In this document: piece after piece, positions 9,611 to 23,277 of the stretch
How the letters are laid out: each line of letters begins with the position of its first letter
Numbering within the stretch: position 1 is the first letter of the stretch
Source: Valencia hispanica
Taxonomy: Eukaryota; Chordata; Actinopteri; Cyprinodontiformes; Valenciidae
Assembly: GCA_963556495.2 (NCBI GenBank)
Contig: OY747716.1
Coordinates: 9,483,071 to 9,547,070, forward strand
DNA: 64,000 nucleotides
Direction of reading: 5' to 3'
The notes under the pieces: model-generated
The model's database searches: none
Told to the model about the DNA's origin: nothing
Seen by the model: the letters and a program-made list of their open reading frames with translations, nothing else
Position numbers and translations under genes: made by a program

Positions 9611-11799
9611 TTATCTAGTCCCAAAGCACTTGACATTCAGTCAGTGACACACACTGGTGATGGTTTTCTTTGCAAGCCTGTCTCATCTAATGTTCAGATA
9701 TTATGCATTTTTCTGCCCAGTTTCTTTTGTGTATATCTTATCATTAACCTAAAGATACTCAAGATAAAGATAGCGTCTAAAAATGAAGTGTCACCTCCGC
9801 TGCAGCAGACCTCATGCTTCTAAGCTGTCATGAAAACACCATCTGCCCTGCAAGTACAATAGCCATTAGCTGGTGGAACCACATTTTCGCTGGTTCCCTG
9901 CCAGCATCCATTTTGTCAGCCCGAGCACACTCTACGAGGTTTGCTGAGTGCAACGGAGTGCATCAAAAAATAATTAAGCACTTTTTCCGGGGTGATGATG
10001 CAAGCTGTAATTAATTGCCTTTGCAGTCTGTAATGTTCATTAATGTGACTGCCACAATGATGATGCTTTCCACCAAAATGGTCTCATTCTTTGTTATTTC
10101 CCATTTTCAAAGGATTTTATGGTTGTTATCTGATGGTAACAAACTACTCACATAAGAACAGAAAACCCAGAGCCCCCACTAACCTGTGGATTAGTGTACA
10201 CTGAGCAGAGGTCTAAAGAGGTGTAGCCAATGCAGCCTGAACCAAGCTTATTTTGTCTTTTATTTTTCGTGTGTGGAGGGCTCCTACTGTCATCGCAAAG
10301 CTCTCAGCAAAGTGTGACATTTCTCCTGAGACAACTTGATATGATCACTGTGATGGGTTTAGAAAAACCTCTGGTGTCTTTTTACCTTTGATGCTGACAG
10401 AATGCTATTTATCAAAGCAGTTGAGAGGGGTGTTAAGAGCAAATGAAATGGCTCTTAACACCATCCCTGTGAGGGAACACACACAGAGGGCAAAGTTAAA
10501 TGCCTAAGCAAGGGCACCCAGCCACAATGGGTATGACATATGACTGGCCTGGGTAATCACCTGTATGTGTGTAAAATAAATAAAAAAACACACCAGACAG
10601 AGCATGATTTCAAACCACCTCCTGATGGTGGATTTCAAGAGAGATGAAAGACCTCATAGAGAACATATCACAGCCATTGATTAAATTTAGTGGCTTTGTT
10701 AGAAACAGTTCCTTTAACCATTGGGCTCTAGGTCTGTTTCTCTGCACAGACAGGTGTTGTATCCACAGGGTTGTGCTCGTTTGTGATTTTCTCCTTCACC
10801 GGCAGTAGAAGTCTCCAGCTGGCGCTCATCAGTAGCAATACAGGAGCAAGTTTCCTGAGACAGACGCCAGATGTTTATCTCTCTCCTAGGGTCCATTCCT
10901 CTGCCAAAGTCTTGTTCCTGGTTCCTTGGATTCAGTTCCCATGTCGCCTCCTCTGTCAGCTGAGTACCTTCTGGCACTTCCAGTCTTCTGGACGCTCCTC
11001 AGACTGTTCCTGCCTTCACCTACCTGGATGTCTCTCCGTGCACTGAGCTGCTTGGTCCCCTTCTAATGTTCCCCCACTTTCACTCCCTCCACGAAAAGGA
11101 AGGAAAACACATATCACCAGCCGACTCTCTCATCAACTGACCAAACTCAACACCAGGGCATTGGGAGAACCGGGACGATTCCCTGTGGGCGGATCTGACG
11201 TATGGGCAGCAAGGGCCGTTGTCTTATGGCAAGCCGAGTTGGACTAGTGTGCTAAAGGTGCAACTAGGCAAAAATGAGTTACTAGTAAGAGTATTTCTAA
11301 ACTAGTGCGGCAAAGCTTCGAATTTGTAGAGAACATGTTTAACCAGTTCAGTGTAGTCGCGTACTAGTTGGCATACACAACAGCCATACTAGGCCGCCTC
11401 TGCCACCACTGGCAGCTCTTCTGTTGGTTGTTGTTTTTTTGCAGCGTACTTTGACGTAACACATCAGAGCACTGAGTCAGCTGTGTGGGTGGCTGGGGCA
11501 GAGAAGGCATTAAAAAGAGAAAAGCTCAAAGAGACGCTGCCAAATCTGAAAAAATGCTCGACTTTTTCACTAAAACAAGCTTGTGATTTTTGACAACAAA
11601 CAAGGACGATGAAACAGTTAAGGCAACACCTGCAAACCACCATTCGAGTTAATGAATTATCAAGTCAATGAATTGTGTGACGTCGTGGCAACTAGCATTA
11701 CATATCATTTTAATAATAATATGATCTGACGCCATATAGCTGGGAAACTTCGTCTTGTAGCTCCTCAGCGTTAGAAAGAAAATCCATATGGGCAGAATT
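9611..11799. other. Non-coding stretch, no element recognised
   Basis: No supported gene. The 9830-10060 segment (with gtaattaattgcc and gttcattaatgtg) reads like possible conserved non-coding DNA. 11170-11560 is richer in CpG. Short open frames here have no family features. Confidence 0.35.
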
Positions 11800-12110
11800 G
11801 TGTGCTATCAGAAACTGAATTACTTCTGTTTGAATTTGCATCATTCAGACTGAATCTGAAATGCTCAAATTGAACAAATGCTTTGAAAAACTGAATCTGA
11901 ATTAGCCTAATTTGAAACCACATTTTTATTTTGAAAATGAGTGGTACTAAATTGAAATTTAATTTTTATTTTGAAAATTAATTAATTTGCTTTAAAACTG
12001 TATTTCATTTTATTGTGAATTCAGCTCTTAAACTTTCATTTTCACTTCTCACCATTCAGTTTCAGTTCTACAATTCAATTTAAATTCTTAAATTCAGTTT
12101 TTTGTGTCAG
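11800..12110. repeat. AT-rich degenerate repeat (AAACTGAATTTGAATT-type)
   Basis: Many variants of 'aactgaat' and its complement 'attcagtt' recur, with the complement concentrated at the right side (12035-12100). This gives a weak inverted arrangement. It is probably a decayed interspersed repeat; the boundaries are uncertain. Confidence 0.35.
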
Positions 12111-12179
12111 ACATCCAGTTTCTTGAGAAGCACAGAATAATAGAATTACATTGTGGAGGGAACAGTCTTAGGGTTATTG

Positions 12180-13207
12180 TTCATGTGACACTAGGGAAGA
12201 ATGTCTCCTGGATGATCAGCACCGGCTCCACTCAGGGCTGTGTTCTTTCTCCTCTGCTCTTCTACCTGCCCACCAACTGCTGCACCTCCGACCACCAGCC
12301 TGTCAAGCTATTTAAGTTTGCAGATGACACCACCGTTATTGGACTCATCTTGGATGGGGATGACTCTGCCTACAGAATGGAGGCTGAACATCTGGTGTCC
12401 TGGTCCAGCCACAACAACCTGGTGCTAAACGCCCAGAAGACACAGGAAATTATTGTGGACTTTAGGAAGCACAGAGCTCTACTCCCCTCCATTATCCTGA
12501 TTGACACCCCCATTACCACTCCGGACTCATTCTGCTTCCTGGGTACCACCGTCACCCAGGACCTCAAATGGGAGCCCCCCCCCCCCCCCATCTTCTCCGT
12601 CATAAAGAAGGCTTAGCAGAGGATGTACTTCCTGAGGCAGCAGATGAAATTCAACCTGCTGGCACTGACGATTATGCAGTTCTACATTGCAATCATCGAG
12701 TCAATCCTCACCTCGTCCATCACCGTGTGGTATGCTGCAGCTACCATCAAGGACAAACAGAGACTGCAGCGTGTGGTGCGCTCTGCTAAGAAGGTGATTG
12801 GCTGCAGACTCCCATCTCTACCTCCAGGACACTTGGTTGTGTACAGGACCCTTCTCACCCTGGACACAGACTTTTTGACCTGCTCCCCTCAGGCAGGACG
12901 TTCTGGTCCATTTGGACCAGAACCTCTCGACATAACAGTTTCTTCCCCTCTGCTGTTGGACTCATGAACAATAACCCTAAGACTGTTCCCAGCACCCTCT
13001 GTTTCAGTCACATGACCCTGTTTTGTGTTTTTTGTACCTGTCTGATTTTGCAATGATGAACACCTATATTAATCTGTTTACCCCATTTTATTTTATTTTG
13101 TTATTTATTGCAGGCTTAGAAGTGTTTATCTTATGTTTGCACACAGTACAGGAGCAATTTTCGAATGTTGTGAACCTGTTCACATATATGGCAATAAAAC
13201 CTTTCTG
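12180..13207 (+). pseudogene. LINE D reverse transcriptase C-terminal half
   Basis: Non-LTR retrotransposon RT. TGSTQGCVLSPLLF (fingers/palm QG motif) is followed by the active site FKFADDTTVIGLI, intact as ADD, then HNNLVLNAQKTQEIIVDFRK and FCFLGTTVTQDLKW. A run of 15 Cs at 12575-12589 replaces the expected sequence, a TAG follows at the QQRM block, and the thumb continues as MYFLRQQMKFN, ESILTSSITVWY and LQRVVRSAKKVIG. The 3' end near 13207 carries an AATAAA-containing tail. It is 5'-truncated, so no endonuclease remains. Confidence 0.88.
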
Positions 13208-13580
13208 ATTATGATTCTGGGATGCAACACTTGTGGGAACCAATGTGCACATGACTGACAAACTGAGCCATTTATGTAGTTAGCCATTGCCACTGTTTAG
13301 TGAGAGATCAGGGATGCAAGCTGTTGTGCGACAACAGGTTTGTTTTGGCTATGACTAACTATGGATAGCTGCATAAGGCAATTATTAATGAAATGCGTAA
13401 TTTAGGTCAAAATTTCCAAGTCAGGGCACCATGCTGGAATCCATGAAATAATAATAATAGCCAAATAGTTCAGTCTCAGTTAATCTTTATGAATACCTAC
13501 CTGAAAAGGCTGAGGTATTAAAATAATTGATGGAGTGAGTTCAGCACTGGTGTTTTTCGAACAGCAAGTTACTATACATA

Positions 13581-13995
13581 CACCATAATTTTCGGACAAT
13601 AAGCTGCTACTATTTTCCACACCCTTTGGACCCTGCATCCTATAAAAAGATGTAGCTTATTTGTAGATCTTTTTACTGGCTAACGGCCTCTGGGGGGCGC
13701 GATAGCAGGAAACGCAAAGGTGAGACAGTCATGTGGGAAAGATTATACTCCGAAGAAGACACTACCGTAGTTTTCATGCACAAACCCTCATCATGGAAAA
13801 CACATGAAGAAAAGCAATCAAGCTAGCTGTCAAAGAAGGAAATATCAACTGCACGTAAGCTTGACATCAATGAATCGATGGTGAGATGTTGGAGGAGGCA
13901 GCAGGAAGAACTGAGTTAGTGTAAAAATACAACAAAAACTTTCAGACGAAGTAAGGACACAGAAGAAGATGACTTCAGTGGCTTTAATGAGGAAG
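13581..13995 (+). mobile_element. pogo-like element remnant (Tc1/mariner superfamily)
   Basis: A TA at 13579-13580 is followed by CACCATAATTTTCGGAC, resembling fish pogo-type termini. Inside is a DNA-binding helix segment: LAVKEGN, then after one frameshift ARKLDINESMVRCWRRQQ. It is followed directly by an acidic tail (DDFSGFNEEEDEDD). The DDE catalytic domain that should lie between is absent, so this is an internal deletion derivative. The right TIR was not found. Confidence 0.65.
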
Positions 13996-14860
13996 AGGAT
14001 GAGGACGATAGCAACCAATTACTTTTTTGGTAGGCTAAAGTATGTTTTATTTTCTAATGAGGCAGAGTTTGAAAAAAAAGCACGTCTTAAATTAAAACTA
14101 GAAAAGCATTCAGACCTCCACAAGGGCCACTCATTCCCCCCATGTTGTTATCTAATTCTAACTTTCGGTACTTTTCCAATAAAATATCTGGTAATGAGAC
14201 ACATGGCTGTGCTCTTCTAGCGGAGAGCGGAGATTTGGGGCTGCTGCGTGAGGGGTCCCGCTTGTGACTCGATCCCAATTGCTCATTTGAGCTAGCTGCC
14301 TGCTGAAGCACGCCGCCCACAAAGAGCTATGTTTATCTAATTTTAATCTTTAATTTTATTGTTTCTGCATGCGAGTTGCGGACTTCTTGTGCTTGTGTTG
14401 GGTGCTAACGATTCTTCATAAAAGCAACTAGCGACAAATCTAGGGACTCTTTCTGGGGTTATCGGAGACTTTTGGGTGAGGCACGTATCCTTGTTACTCT
14501 CTCTGATCAGCGGTGATGCCGTGGACTGCTCTCCGTCTCAGAACGCTCACAGCAGGTAGCCAGTCCTTGCGCAGCAGCTCCGCCCACCCGTCAAGGTCCT
14601 GCAGGACTCAGAGCAGATATTTACCCCACTGAGTCCAGAATGCTAATAAATCACGCATGCTCGAAGCCGAAGGTGGAGGTTGGTAGCACTGGGACTAGTC
14701 TCAAAAACAGAAATGTAAATGATTGGGACTGCATCTGTTCGAGTCTGTCAAAAACAGTAAACGACTTCATAAAGCCATTTTTTTGTTAAATATTTGTTCT
14801 GCCACAATAATGTAATGAATTTAATGAAAATACCTCAAGATGAAGGCTTTCCTCAGCAAT
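13996..14860. other. Non-coding stretch, no element recognised
   Basis: No supported gene. GC rises around 14220-14330 and 14500-14650. Short open frames here have no recognisable features. Confidence 0.3.
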
Positions 14861-14869
14861 TATTAGGTG

Positions 14870-14960
14870 TGATTTAAAAATAGATGAATTTGATTAATCA
14901 ATTACAGATCATAATTAATTAATTTAAACGTTTTTTTTAATCTTTTGACAGCGCTAATTT
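14870..14960. repeat. AATTAATTAA-rich repeat ending in GACAGCGCT
   Basis: Resembles, inverted, the 'agggctgtcaaaattaat' unit at 38247. It is AT-rich with ATTAAT motifs and a terminal 'ttgacagcgct'. It is probably a decayed copy of a shared interspersed repeat, assigned on this short similarity only. Confidence 0.35.
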
Positions 14961-15029
14961 TGCACATATCCAGCACTACTACAGAAAAAATTGCAACTGT
15001 GACCCAAATATGGCAGCACTGATTCAATC

Positions 15030-16064
15030 AAACACTAAGCTTTACATTACAATGTCACCAGGTGACTATGAACCCATTCAAACCCTAAATCAATGCATTG
15101 ACCAAATAAATGGATGGATGTGCCATAATTTTCTCCAGCTGAATAGAAACAAAACTGAAGTAATTATTTTTGGACCCAAGGAGGAACGATCAAGAGTCAG
15201 CACACAGCTTCAGTTAATACAGCTAGAAACTACTGATCGGGCTCGAAACCTCGGTGTAGTAATGGACTCAGACCTGAACCTCCAGGGTCACATAAAGGCA
15301 ATAACAACGTCAGCCTTCTATCACCTGAAGAACATTTCTAGAATTAAAGGACTGATGTTGCAACAGGACCTAGAAAAACTCATCCATGCGTTTATCTTTA
15401 GTAGGATTGAGTACTGCAACAGCATCTTCACAGGTCTGCCTAAAAAGTCAATCAGACAGCTGCAACTGATCCAGAACGCTGCCGCTCACGTCCTCACAAG
15501 ATCCAGGAAAGTAGAGCACATCACTCCAGTTCTAAAGTCCTTACACTGGCTCCCTGTAGCTCAGAGAATAGACTTCAAAATACTCCTACTGGTTTATAAA
15601 TCATTACATGGCTTAGCACCAAAAAGATGTTGAAGATCTGTTGTCAAAGTACCAACCACCAAGACCACTCAGGTCCGCCAACTCTAGCCTGCTAAACATC
15701 CCTAGACTCAGAACTAAACATGGAGAAGCAGCTTTCAGTTTCTATGCTCCCCTTATCTGGAACAAACTTCCTGACGAGTGTAGAGCTGCTGAAACTCTGA
15801 ACTGCTTTAAATCGAGACTAAAAACCCATGTGTTTAGAATTGCCTTCGAGTAAATGATTGATGTAATATGTATGAAATGTGTTCATGCTCTCTTGCTTCA
15901 TTGATCTTTCTCTTGTTTTATTGTGTATAATGTGTAATGTGTGTTTCTTTTACTTTTAATTTAAGTTTTTTGTTTTTTTAAATCACCAAATCATGTAAAG
16001 CACCTTGAATTACCCTTCTTTTGAAAGTGTGCTATACAAATAAAATTGCCTTGCCTTGCCTTAC
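15030..16064 (+). pseudogene. LINE C (L2-type) reverse transcriptase 3' end
   Basis: The C-terminal RT part of a second L2-like LINE, starting just after the YADD active site. [66 protein letters not shown] and [13 protein letters not shown] run to about 15630. There a one-base insertion shifts the frame, and the ORF resumes at 15641 (RPLRSANSSLL ... FKSRLKTHVFRIAFE). The 3' UTR ends in AATAAAATTGCC followed by (TTGCC)n, the LINE's characteristic pentanucleotide tail. Confidence 0.9.
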
Positions 16065-16105
16065 AGTATATGCTTGATTATACTACGTTAAAAAATTACC
16101 CAAGA

Positions 16106-16285
16106 GGGGCGCCCCGTAGCACAGTGGTTAAGACTGGCGCCACATGTTCAGAGGCCTCAGCCCTCGAAGCGGTCGTCCTGGTTCCCGTGGAGCCTTGCTA
16201 AATGTCTCTCCCCCACTTCTCTCCCTTTTCTGAACTTTCCACTATCAAATAAAGGCCACTGTGGCCACAAAACATTATTTTTTTT
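16106..16285 (+). mobile_element. tRNA-derived SINE with 11-bp target duplication
   Basis: The head GGGGCGCCCCGTAGCACAGTGG resembles a tRNA A-box region. A B-box-like GGTTCCCGTGG follows, and the tail ends AAATAAAGGCC before an A/T-rich end. Perfect direct repeats ATTACCCAAGA at 16095-16105 and 16286-16296 flank it. This family differs from the SINE at 2065. Confidence 0.85.
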
Positions 16286-16296
16286 ATTACCCAAGA

Positions 16297-19200
16297 CCTT
16301 TTGCCCTTATTTTCCCAACACAGTTATATAAGTTGGACACAATCCTTCACAATAAAAGCCCTGAAGAAATAAGCTGCTCGATGCACTTGAATGGCTAGGT
16401 TATTGACTTTGATCCGAATATCCAGTCATGGCATTTCAGGAATACCTTATAGACGATCTGGATGCAGTTTCATATCTGAAAATGGCATTCTAATTATTTG
16501 ATTTAATTCAGGGTTGTATCGGGCATCAAAGCAGTATGATTGCATTATAAAATATGAACCTGTCTTTTTGGGTCCATTTTTGTGTGTACATGTGCTGGGT
16601 GGGGAGTTATGTTGAAAGGTATTCATTATCTTTCTTGCTGTTAAAACATTTGCAGCATTAGCCTTGATTCACACAAATATAAATTTGGGGTTCTTTTGAC
16701 AGATTGAAGCTAAAAGAAAAAAAGATTTCTGCTTTAAAAAATGTTGAATTGGGTTGAAATGGAAAAACGGCACAATTTGGTATCTTTCTGCAGTCAGTGG
16801 GCGAGATACAAATTAGGAGAGATTGCCGTTCCATCACAAAGGCAACACAGTGACATACAGGAAACAATTCAGCAATATCCTTGCTTTTGGAATGTGGGTG
16901 GAAGCCACAGTACCACGACAGAACCCACGAATGAAGAGGGAGAACATGCAAACTCCAAAAACAAACACAGAGGCTGGAGAAGAGAAAAGTGATACAACTG
17001 ACTCACTTTGCAGCCCTCATTAACTTTTATTTTTAGTTTAATTCTATTAAAAATAATGGGATTATCCAGGCAGCCCCGTCCTTTTTATATAATCCTAGAA
17101 CAAGTGAACACCAAGCATTAGTCAGAGGTCTGAAACAAAGACTTTAACATGTGAACTCTACATACCAAGTTTATATAGCGTGACCATCTGATGAAAGACT
17201 AAAGTTTTTTTTTTTACTCTGAATCATTTTTAATTACCATGATAATAAAATAAGCCATGAAAATTCCCCACAGTATGTATGATGGTACATTTTAAGTGGT
17301 TATTCTCCAATATAATTATGCTAATGGTATGTTGACACTTTCCAAGTCCAGGGCAGCTTTATAACATTTATAAAATTACTAACCTCTAAACATTAAAAGA
17401 GAGACCTTAAACCAGCTCTATGAGCTACTCTATTCCGTCCAAATGGCTAACATATCTAGTAGCTTTTGTTGTGATTGGCCTTAAGTTTGTGAGTCAGAAT
17501 ATGAATGGAAAAAAAGAAGCACAACCTGTTTTTAAAGTTGTAGCTTAGCTCACTTGGGTCACCATTATATCAGTATACCAGACTAAATCAGATGAGGGTT
17601 TATAGGAGCTCTGGCAATCATACAAATCCATCACTGGTCAGTGATTACATGGATCATAATCATTACCATGAGGATAAGGTATGTGTGCTCTGAAAAAAAA
17701 ATTGTTTTTAGGTTACAAACAGGACAGAATATCCGAGCATGAAAAATTCATGGGCTTCTTTAGACGTGTTATGCAACTCCAAATCTATAATGTCCTCGTC
17801 TGATTAGTAGTTTTGGGTTTTAAAAACATCAAAGAAAGTCAACCAGTGCTACACTACTCTCTACACAGCTCACTCAGTTTTCCCAGCTTCTCTCTGGAAA
17901 GTTTTAAACGATAAGCAAAAATTCTGTTTGATGTGTTTGATCATCTTTCATACTGGTAATAACATCGGATTTACCATTTTTGCTGCTATACCACTGAAAA
18001 CCATGGTAGCAGTTAAAAGGACGTCAGACAAGCAGTCAGATGGCTAAAATGCAAAGCAATACGGTGAGCTGTGCATTAGTTATATTATACCTTATGCAAG
18101 CAATTTATGACAACGTGTAAAATAAATATTTCCAAAACTGATAGCAACATGTTGTTAGGTGAGGATTCATGATGACCCATGATTGTGTAGAAAACTAACA
18201 AATATGGACACATTAATTCGCAGCTTCCTCCCAAAGTGCCACTGTTGTTCATTCTTTTTTTGGGTCAGCTGCAGAGTTTGATTCAGTTATATAGTTTCCA
18301 GTTACAGGGTACCTCCTGTTCATGCATCAGTATTTGCCGATTCAACTCTTTTTCTATGGAACTAGCCACCAAATTATTCATTCTATTCTATTTGTAGATT
18401 TTTTTTACAAAGCATATCTATAATATTCAAAAGAATATTATAGATTGGTAGTAGAAGTGTGAGGCAGCAGCTTGCTACGAGGAGCAGGCTCATGTGTTTG
18501 GAGGTGACAAGGACCACAGTGTGGTCAGCATGGCTCCTAGTAGTCCTCAGAAACAGTCATGTTTTCAGCCGCCTCCCAACGGAAATAGTCAAGGAGAGTA
18601 AAAACCTCAATTCTGAGTCCATTCCTGGTCAGATCCTTCTGTCATAAAGCGGTAAATAGCAGCGCCCAAATGTAGGGAAGAGGCAGGCAGTCAAGAGTTT
18701 AGCTAAAAATTAGGTTTAACCAAAAACTAAAGTCCAAAATAATATAGCACAAGGCAAACACAGTTAACTAGGCTGGTGGCCTAACAGGATGATGAGGCAA
18801 TCTAACCAAGAGCTGTCCAACAGAGAGAGATTCATGCAGATAGTTGATTAGAAACTGGGTGCAGCTGTGAGGGAAGGCAAGCAACTAAGAAGTAGAAGTG
18901 AGTAAATGGGGGAAATAGCCAATAGAATACACAGGGAACATGGGAAACAAGTAAACAATCTTAATATACACCCAAACATGCCAAAATGGAGACACTGGAG
19001 CACAACAGAGCAACAATAGAACGATTTTGATCAAAGCATATTTATGTGTTAGAGTGACCCAATCAAAGCCCAGCCCTAAATCCAAATCAGAATATGTGGA
19101 AAGACTTGAAATCTATGTCTGTAGACCATCTCCATTCCACCTGACTGATCTTCAACTATTTTGCACAGCAGTGGTGTCAGTCTCTAGATCCGCAAAGCTG

Positions 19201-22200
19201 GAAAAAACCTTAAGACCAAATGGGAAGTTGAATTGAGTCAGGATGGCTGAATAAAACTACAGGCTTACTTTTATTTGTTAAACAATTTACAAAGCATAAA
19301 TAATTTCCCTTCTTCTTTACGTACAGTTCCAGTAAACTGCACTGAAATTGTTGGCTTTAACATGGCACAATGTGAAGACGTTATGCTAGGTACTGTACAT
19401 CAATGAACAGATAAAACTGAGCTGAACTGATGAGACTTGAAATGAGTGTGTTCTTCATGTGCACATGTAGGGTCTCTCTGGGTATTCTGATGTCCTTGCA
19501 AAGCACAAAACAAGAACTATTTTTGAATGATGATTTCATTTATAAGGGGAAGGAAGCCATCCAAACCAACCTGGCCCTATGTGTTCAGTAACTGTCCGCA
19601 AGACCTGATAACTGGATTTGCTACCCTTGGCTGCAACAGCTATCATGGAGCATTTGTAATAACTGGCAATGACTCTTTATATCAATAGGGAGGAAATTTG
19701 GTCCACTCAATCTGGGAAAGATGCACTTTTAAGTACTATGGCAAGAACCTTATTTGCCAAAGCAGCCCCAAATTCACAATCTGTGGAACGTAACTCCCAA
19801 TAAGCTGAAATACCTAAGCACAATGTTACTTGACAAGCTACTGGCTGGTGTTTAAAAAGTAGCCAATCCAGAAGCACCATTTATTTTCCTTGGCACTGAT
19901 TGGCTGTACCACCAAGAGAGGAGATAAGGAAGACAATAGATGTCTAAGACAGTTTTCACTGCATGTATTAATGCATATTAAGGTTTATTTGGTGCTTGAA
20001 CTGTTAAAACTGTGGTACGTAGAATGACGTCATCGAGGAGAGGAGGAGAAGATTTTGAAATTTCAATGGCTATAGCTTCCACCCCTGCTCCCCCTCCTCT
20101 TCTGGAAGAAGCTGAATGCCATGCCTCATACCGTGCATGTGCCAGGAAGCTGTTGTCAACATGGAGAGAATCACTCCATTGACCTTTTTACAATGGAGTT
20201 TTCCGAGGTAAGGAAGCTAACCCTAACCCAACTTCATTGGTGACTTAGGCTTGTCAACCTGTACTGGTGTCTCACTGGGGACTGGGGCGTATACTCATTG
20301 ATTGACAGCTCTCTTTTGTGGATACACAAATCTATTGGTCAATGCTGTAGGCTCGTGTAAATTATTCATTTTGCTAGAGGCCAAAGGAGGGACCATGGGG
20401 AAATATAAATTCTGAAAGATTACCTACTTTACATCAAAGAACAGGGTCAGCTAGTCAAATGTAAGGATTTTCAAAGTTACTTCAAACATTTTAACTAGGT
20501 ACCCAAGCTTTTAAATAGGCAGGGATATGCGTTTTCTAAAGTATTTGAGGATTTCAGCCAATGGTAATCTAATCTACGTATACCACTGTAATAAATCAAG
20601 AGTAAAAAGATGACTGTGGGATACTGGTGTGGTGCATCAGAATATAAACGTATTCGGACCAAGATCTATGTTACATGATAACACCAGATTATCTGGTTCT
20701 AGAGTTTTGTCTTATCCATGTTTTTTTCCCGTCAGTGATACAACCTGTGGCTGCAGGATAAAAATACTCACAAGAAAAAAACAAAAAAAACAGTTGTACT
20801 TTGACAAATCTCACATGTATCCTTCAATAGTGGACGCTTGATCGTTTGTCGTATTCAGTTCACGGAGTGGATAAAATTCAGCATTGTTTTGTCCCTATAG
20901 TTTGATTTCTCCCCTACTGATATTCTACAACTTCAGCAGCATTTCTACCAAAGCTGGAGTAGGAATCAGTTTGCTTTCTTGCATCATGCAGTTTTATTTC
21001 TTTATTTTTGTTGACATTTTCTTTTTTTATATCAAGCGCCTAAGAAAAGAAAACGTTGTATTACTCACAGAAGGTATTTTTTTCATTTGCTTTTCAGAAA
21101 TTAATTGACTTTGTTTGACACACAGCCTTGGCCCCAGTGAGACACACTGTTTTCTTCCAACGGGTGGACATTAATGACCCGGGGGGGAAGTTCCAACGGA
21201 GGGCAGGCTTGTACACAGTAATTGTTTGCAACCTGCTTCACACAGCTGACCTTTGACAAACGAGAAGTGCGTGCAGGTTCGGTACGTGGCGCTGAAGCCC
21301 TCCTCCTCGATCCCCGATCTCATCCGCTCTGATTGAGGCGAACACAGCCAGCGATGAGGGGAACCTGCAAGCCTTTCTCTGGCAATAATGCAAAGCTAGT
21401 CACACATCAGTGAAAACATCTCATCAAACATTTATGCCATCAGCTCCCCAGCAAATCCATTTGAAAGCGCCGAGCCCCGGGTATAATTACAACCCATGAT
21501 GATAAATAATCTCCACGGCAAAGTTAGAGGGACGCAGTCAGGTATTATGTTTCTCCTAGCCAGTGCAAGCGACGAGGTAATTAATAGCAGCATGAAAATC
21601 ATGACACAATTTCACAGTTAATCGTAATTACCGGCCTCACCATAGTGATTTCAGCAAGCCAGCGGTACTTCTGACGGTCTCGTGCTGTAAGCCCTAAATC
21701 TTCAGCACCGTGTGTGTTCAATTAAATAATTTGAAGCAATATGTTGTGGGAAACAGGAAGATTTCCTCGAATCTAGTCCACAGAGAGCGTCACATTTGGG
21801 TGATTGGGCTCTTTGGCTGGGAGCCATACTCACAATGCACTGAAAGTTTCTGTAGAGGGACTGACTCTTGTAGTAACTGTACTAACATAGCAGATGTAAC
21901 ATGTCTCAGGTGTGAGGACTGTCGCCAGATAAAGTTTGTTGCATAAATATCAGAGAAAATGATGAGATTGGCAACAAGTGATGTGCTTCCCGTTTTCTCT
22001 CAAGCCAGCCTGATTGATTAACACAAACATGTTTTCCTTCTGTTCAATAAGCAATGAGATTTCAGTTACCTCAGAAATGTACAAGTCACAATCCAAAATT
22101 ACAACAGGATAATCCTCCTCTCACACAGTATGTATGAAACATGTTCAAGATTGCAGGAAGAAACAGTGTAGTTGTACTTCTCACCGTTTGTATCACACAA

Positions 22201-22560
22201 CCCTAAAGGCAGACTTCGCAACTTTCGTTTGTAAGGATGACCTTTGAATCCATGAAATTAAGAAAAATACACTGTACTGTCTTCTAAAGCGCAAATCTGT
22301 GTGATGTTCATTTTGTCACCTGTACCTACAAACTACGGTCTATCTGAACTCTGTGGACATTTGCATGTAGCTCAGATTTTTGTTATTACCCCCAGTCAAA
22401 CGGTGGCGCCAAACACACAACAGGTTAAAAAAAAGAAAGGGTCAGATCATGAGCAGAGCAACAACATGTGTTTTTAATGAATACAGTGAGGAGAGAGCTG
22501 CTGTTTCACCAGTTTGGATAATGTATCCCTTAGACAAGGATTAAAAAATCCGTCTTTCTG
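16297..22560. other. Long non-coding stretch, no gene recognised
   Basis: No supported coding gene. 18650-18990 is A/G-rich and resembles decayed transposon sequence. 19590-19790 (tgctacccttggctgcaaca ... ggtccactcaatc) resembles decayed fish DNA-transposon repeats. 21110-21700 is GC-richer and free of simple repeats. All three readings are tentative. Confidence 0.35.
21440..21690. other. Candidate conserved non-coding element
   Basis: No simple repeats or transposon similarity, balanced composition, and several homeodomain-type cores (taattaat, gtaattac, taattac). This is only a compositional hint; sequence conservation cannot be judged from one genome. Confidence 0.22.
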
Positions 22561-22589
22561 CTCCTCCTCCTCCTCCTCCTCCTCCTCCT
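22561..22589 (+). repeat. (TCC)n microsatellite
   Basis: An uninterrupted CTC/TCC trinucleotide run of about 29 bp. Confidence 0.95.
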
Positions 22590-23252
22590 AGTAGAAGGTG
22601 ACTAAGCCATTGCATCCAGCTGTTAAAGGTATGTTTTCATTGTCAAGGAATCTAAAAAAGTCAGAATTAGATCACAACATTGGGGAGACTAAGCTGCCTT
22701 GGCGGAGGTCTGCGCTTTCCGAGTGCTTTTCTAGTTGCAGATGTTGTCAGTTATTTCAGATATTTTGTGTGAATCTGATTTTAGTTTTGTCTTCAGGCGA
22801 GTTAAATATGGTTCCAGCTTGTTGAGCTGGTGATTGACTGAGCCTTTGCAGAATTTGCTGCACTTGTCTCGCCCTCCCCATTAAATCTTCATAATTCATT
22901 TTCTAATGCGATGCCAGTTCATCACCGAGACCCACAACACAAACTATTACGAATGTACAGCTACCTTTAAATTTGATTTACAATCACTAAATGACATGGC
23001 ACAGTGTGGAAAACATTACCCACACAAGTTCTGGTTGAACATCAGGCCGAAAAAAGCCCACATGATAGGGTTTCAACCAAGCACCCCTTTCCCCCCCCTG
23101 TAGTGCTAGAAGGCAAACCAACATCTCATCATCCTGCCACAACACTACAGTTAAATTTTAATATCAGGCTGGAATCTATGATGGAGGCAAGCACGGAATT
23201 GATGTGTTTGTCATTTAGTTTGGTAATGAGTCTAGCAGCTGAAACTGGAAAT

Positions 23253-23277
23253 GAGAGAGAGAGAGAGAGAGAGAGAG
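23253..23277 (+). repeat. (GA)n microsatellite
   Basis: An uninterrupted GA dinucleotide run of about 25 bp. Confidence 0.95.

Noticed and set aside
21710..21946. Cys-rich 78-codon frame (SCNCTNIADVTCLRCEDC) resembling a zinc-binding exon
   Set aside because: No conserved spacing of a known finger and no splice sites at its edges. Likely chance.
22561..22589. CRISPR-like or direct-repeat array
   Set aside because: A simple TCC microsatellite. No spacer-repeat structure exists anywhere in the window, and the organism is a vertebrate.
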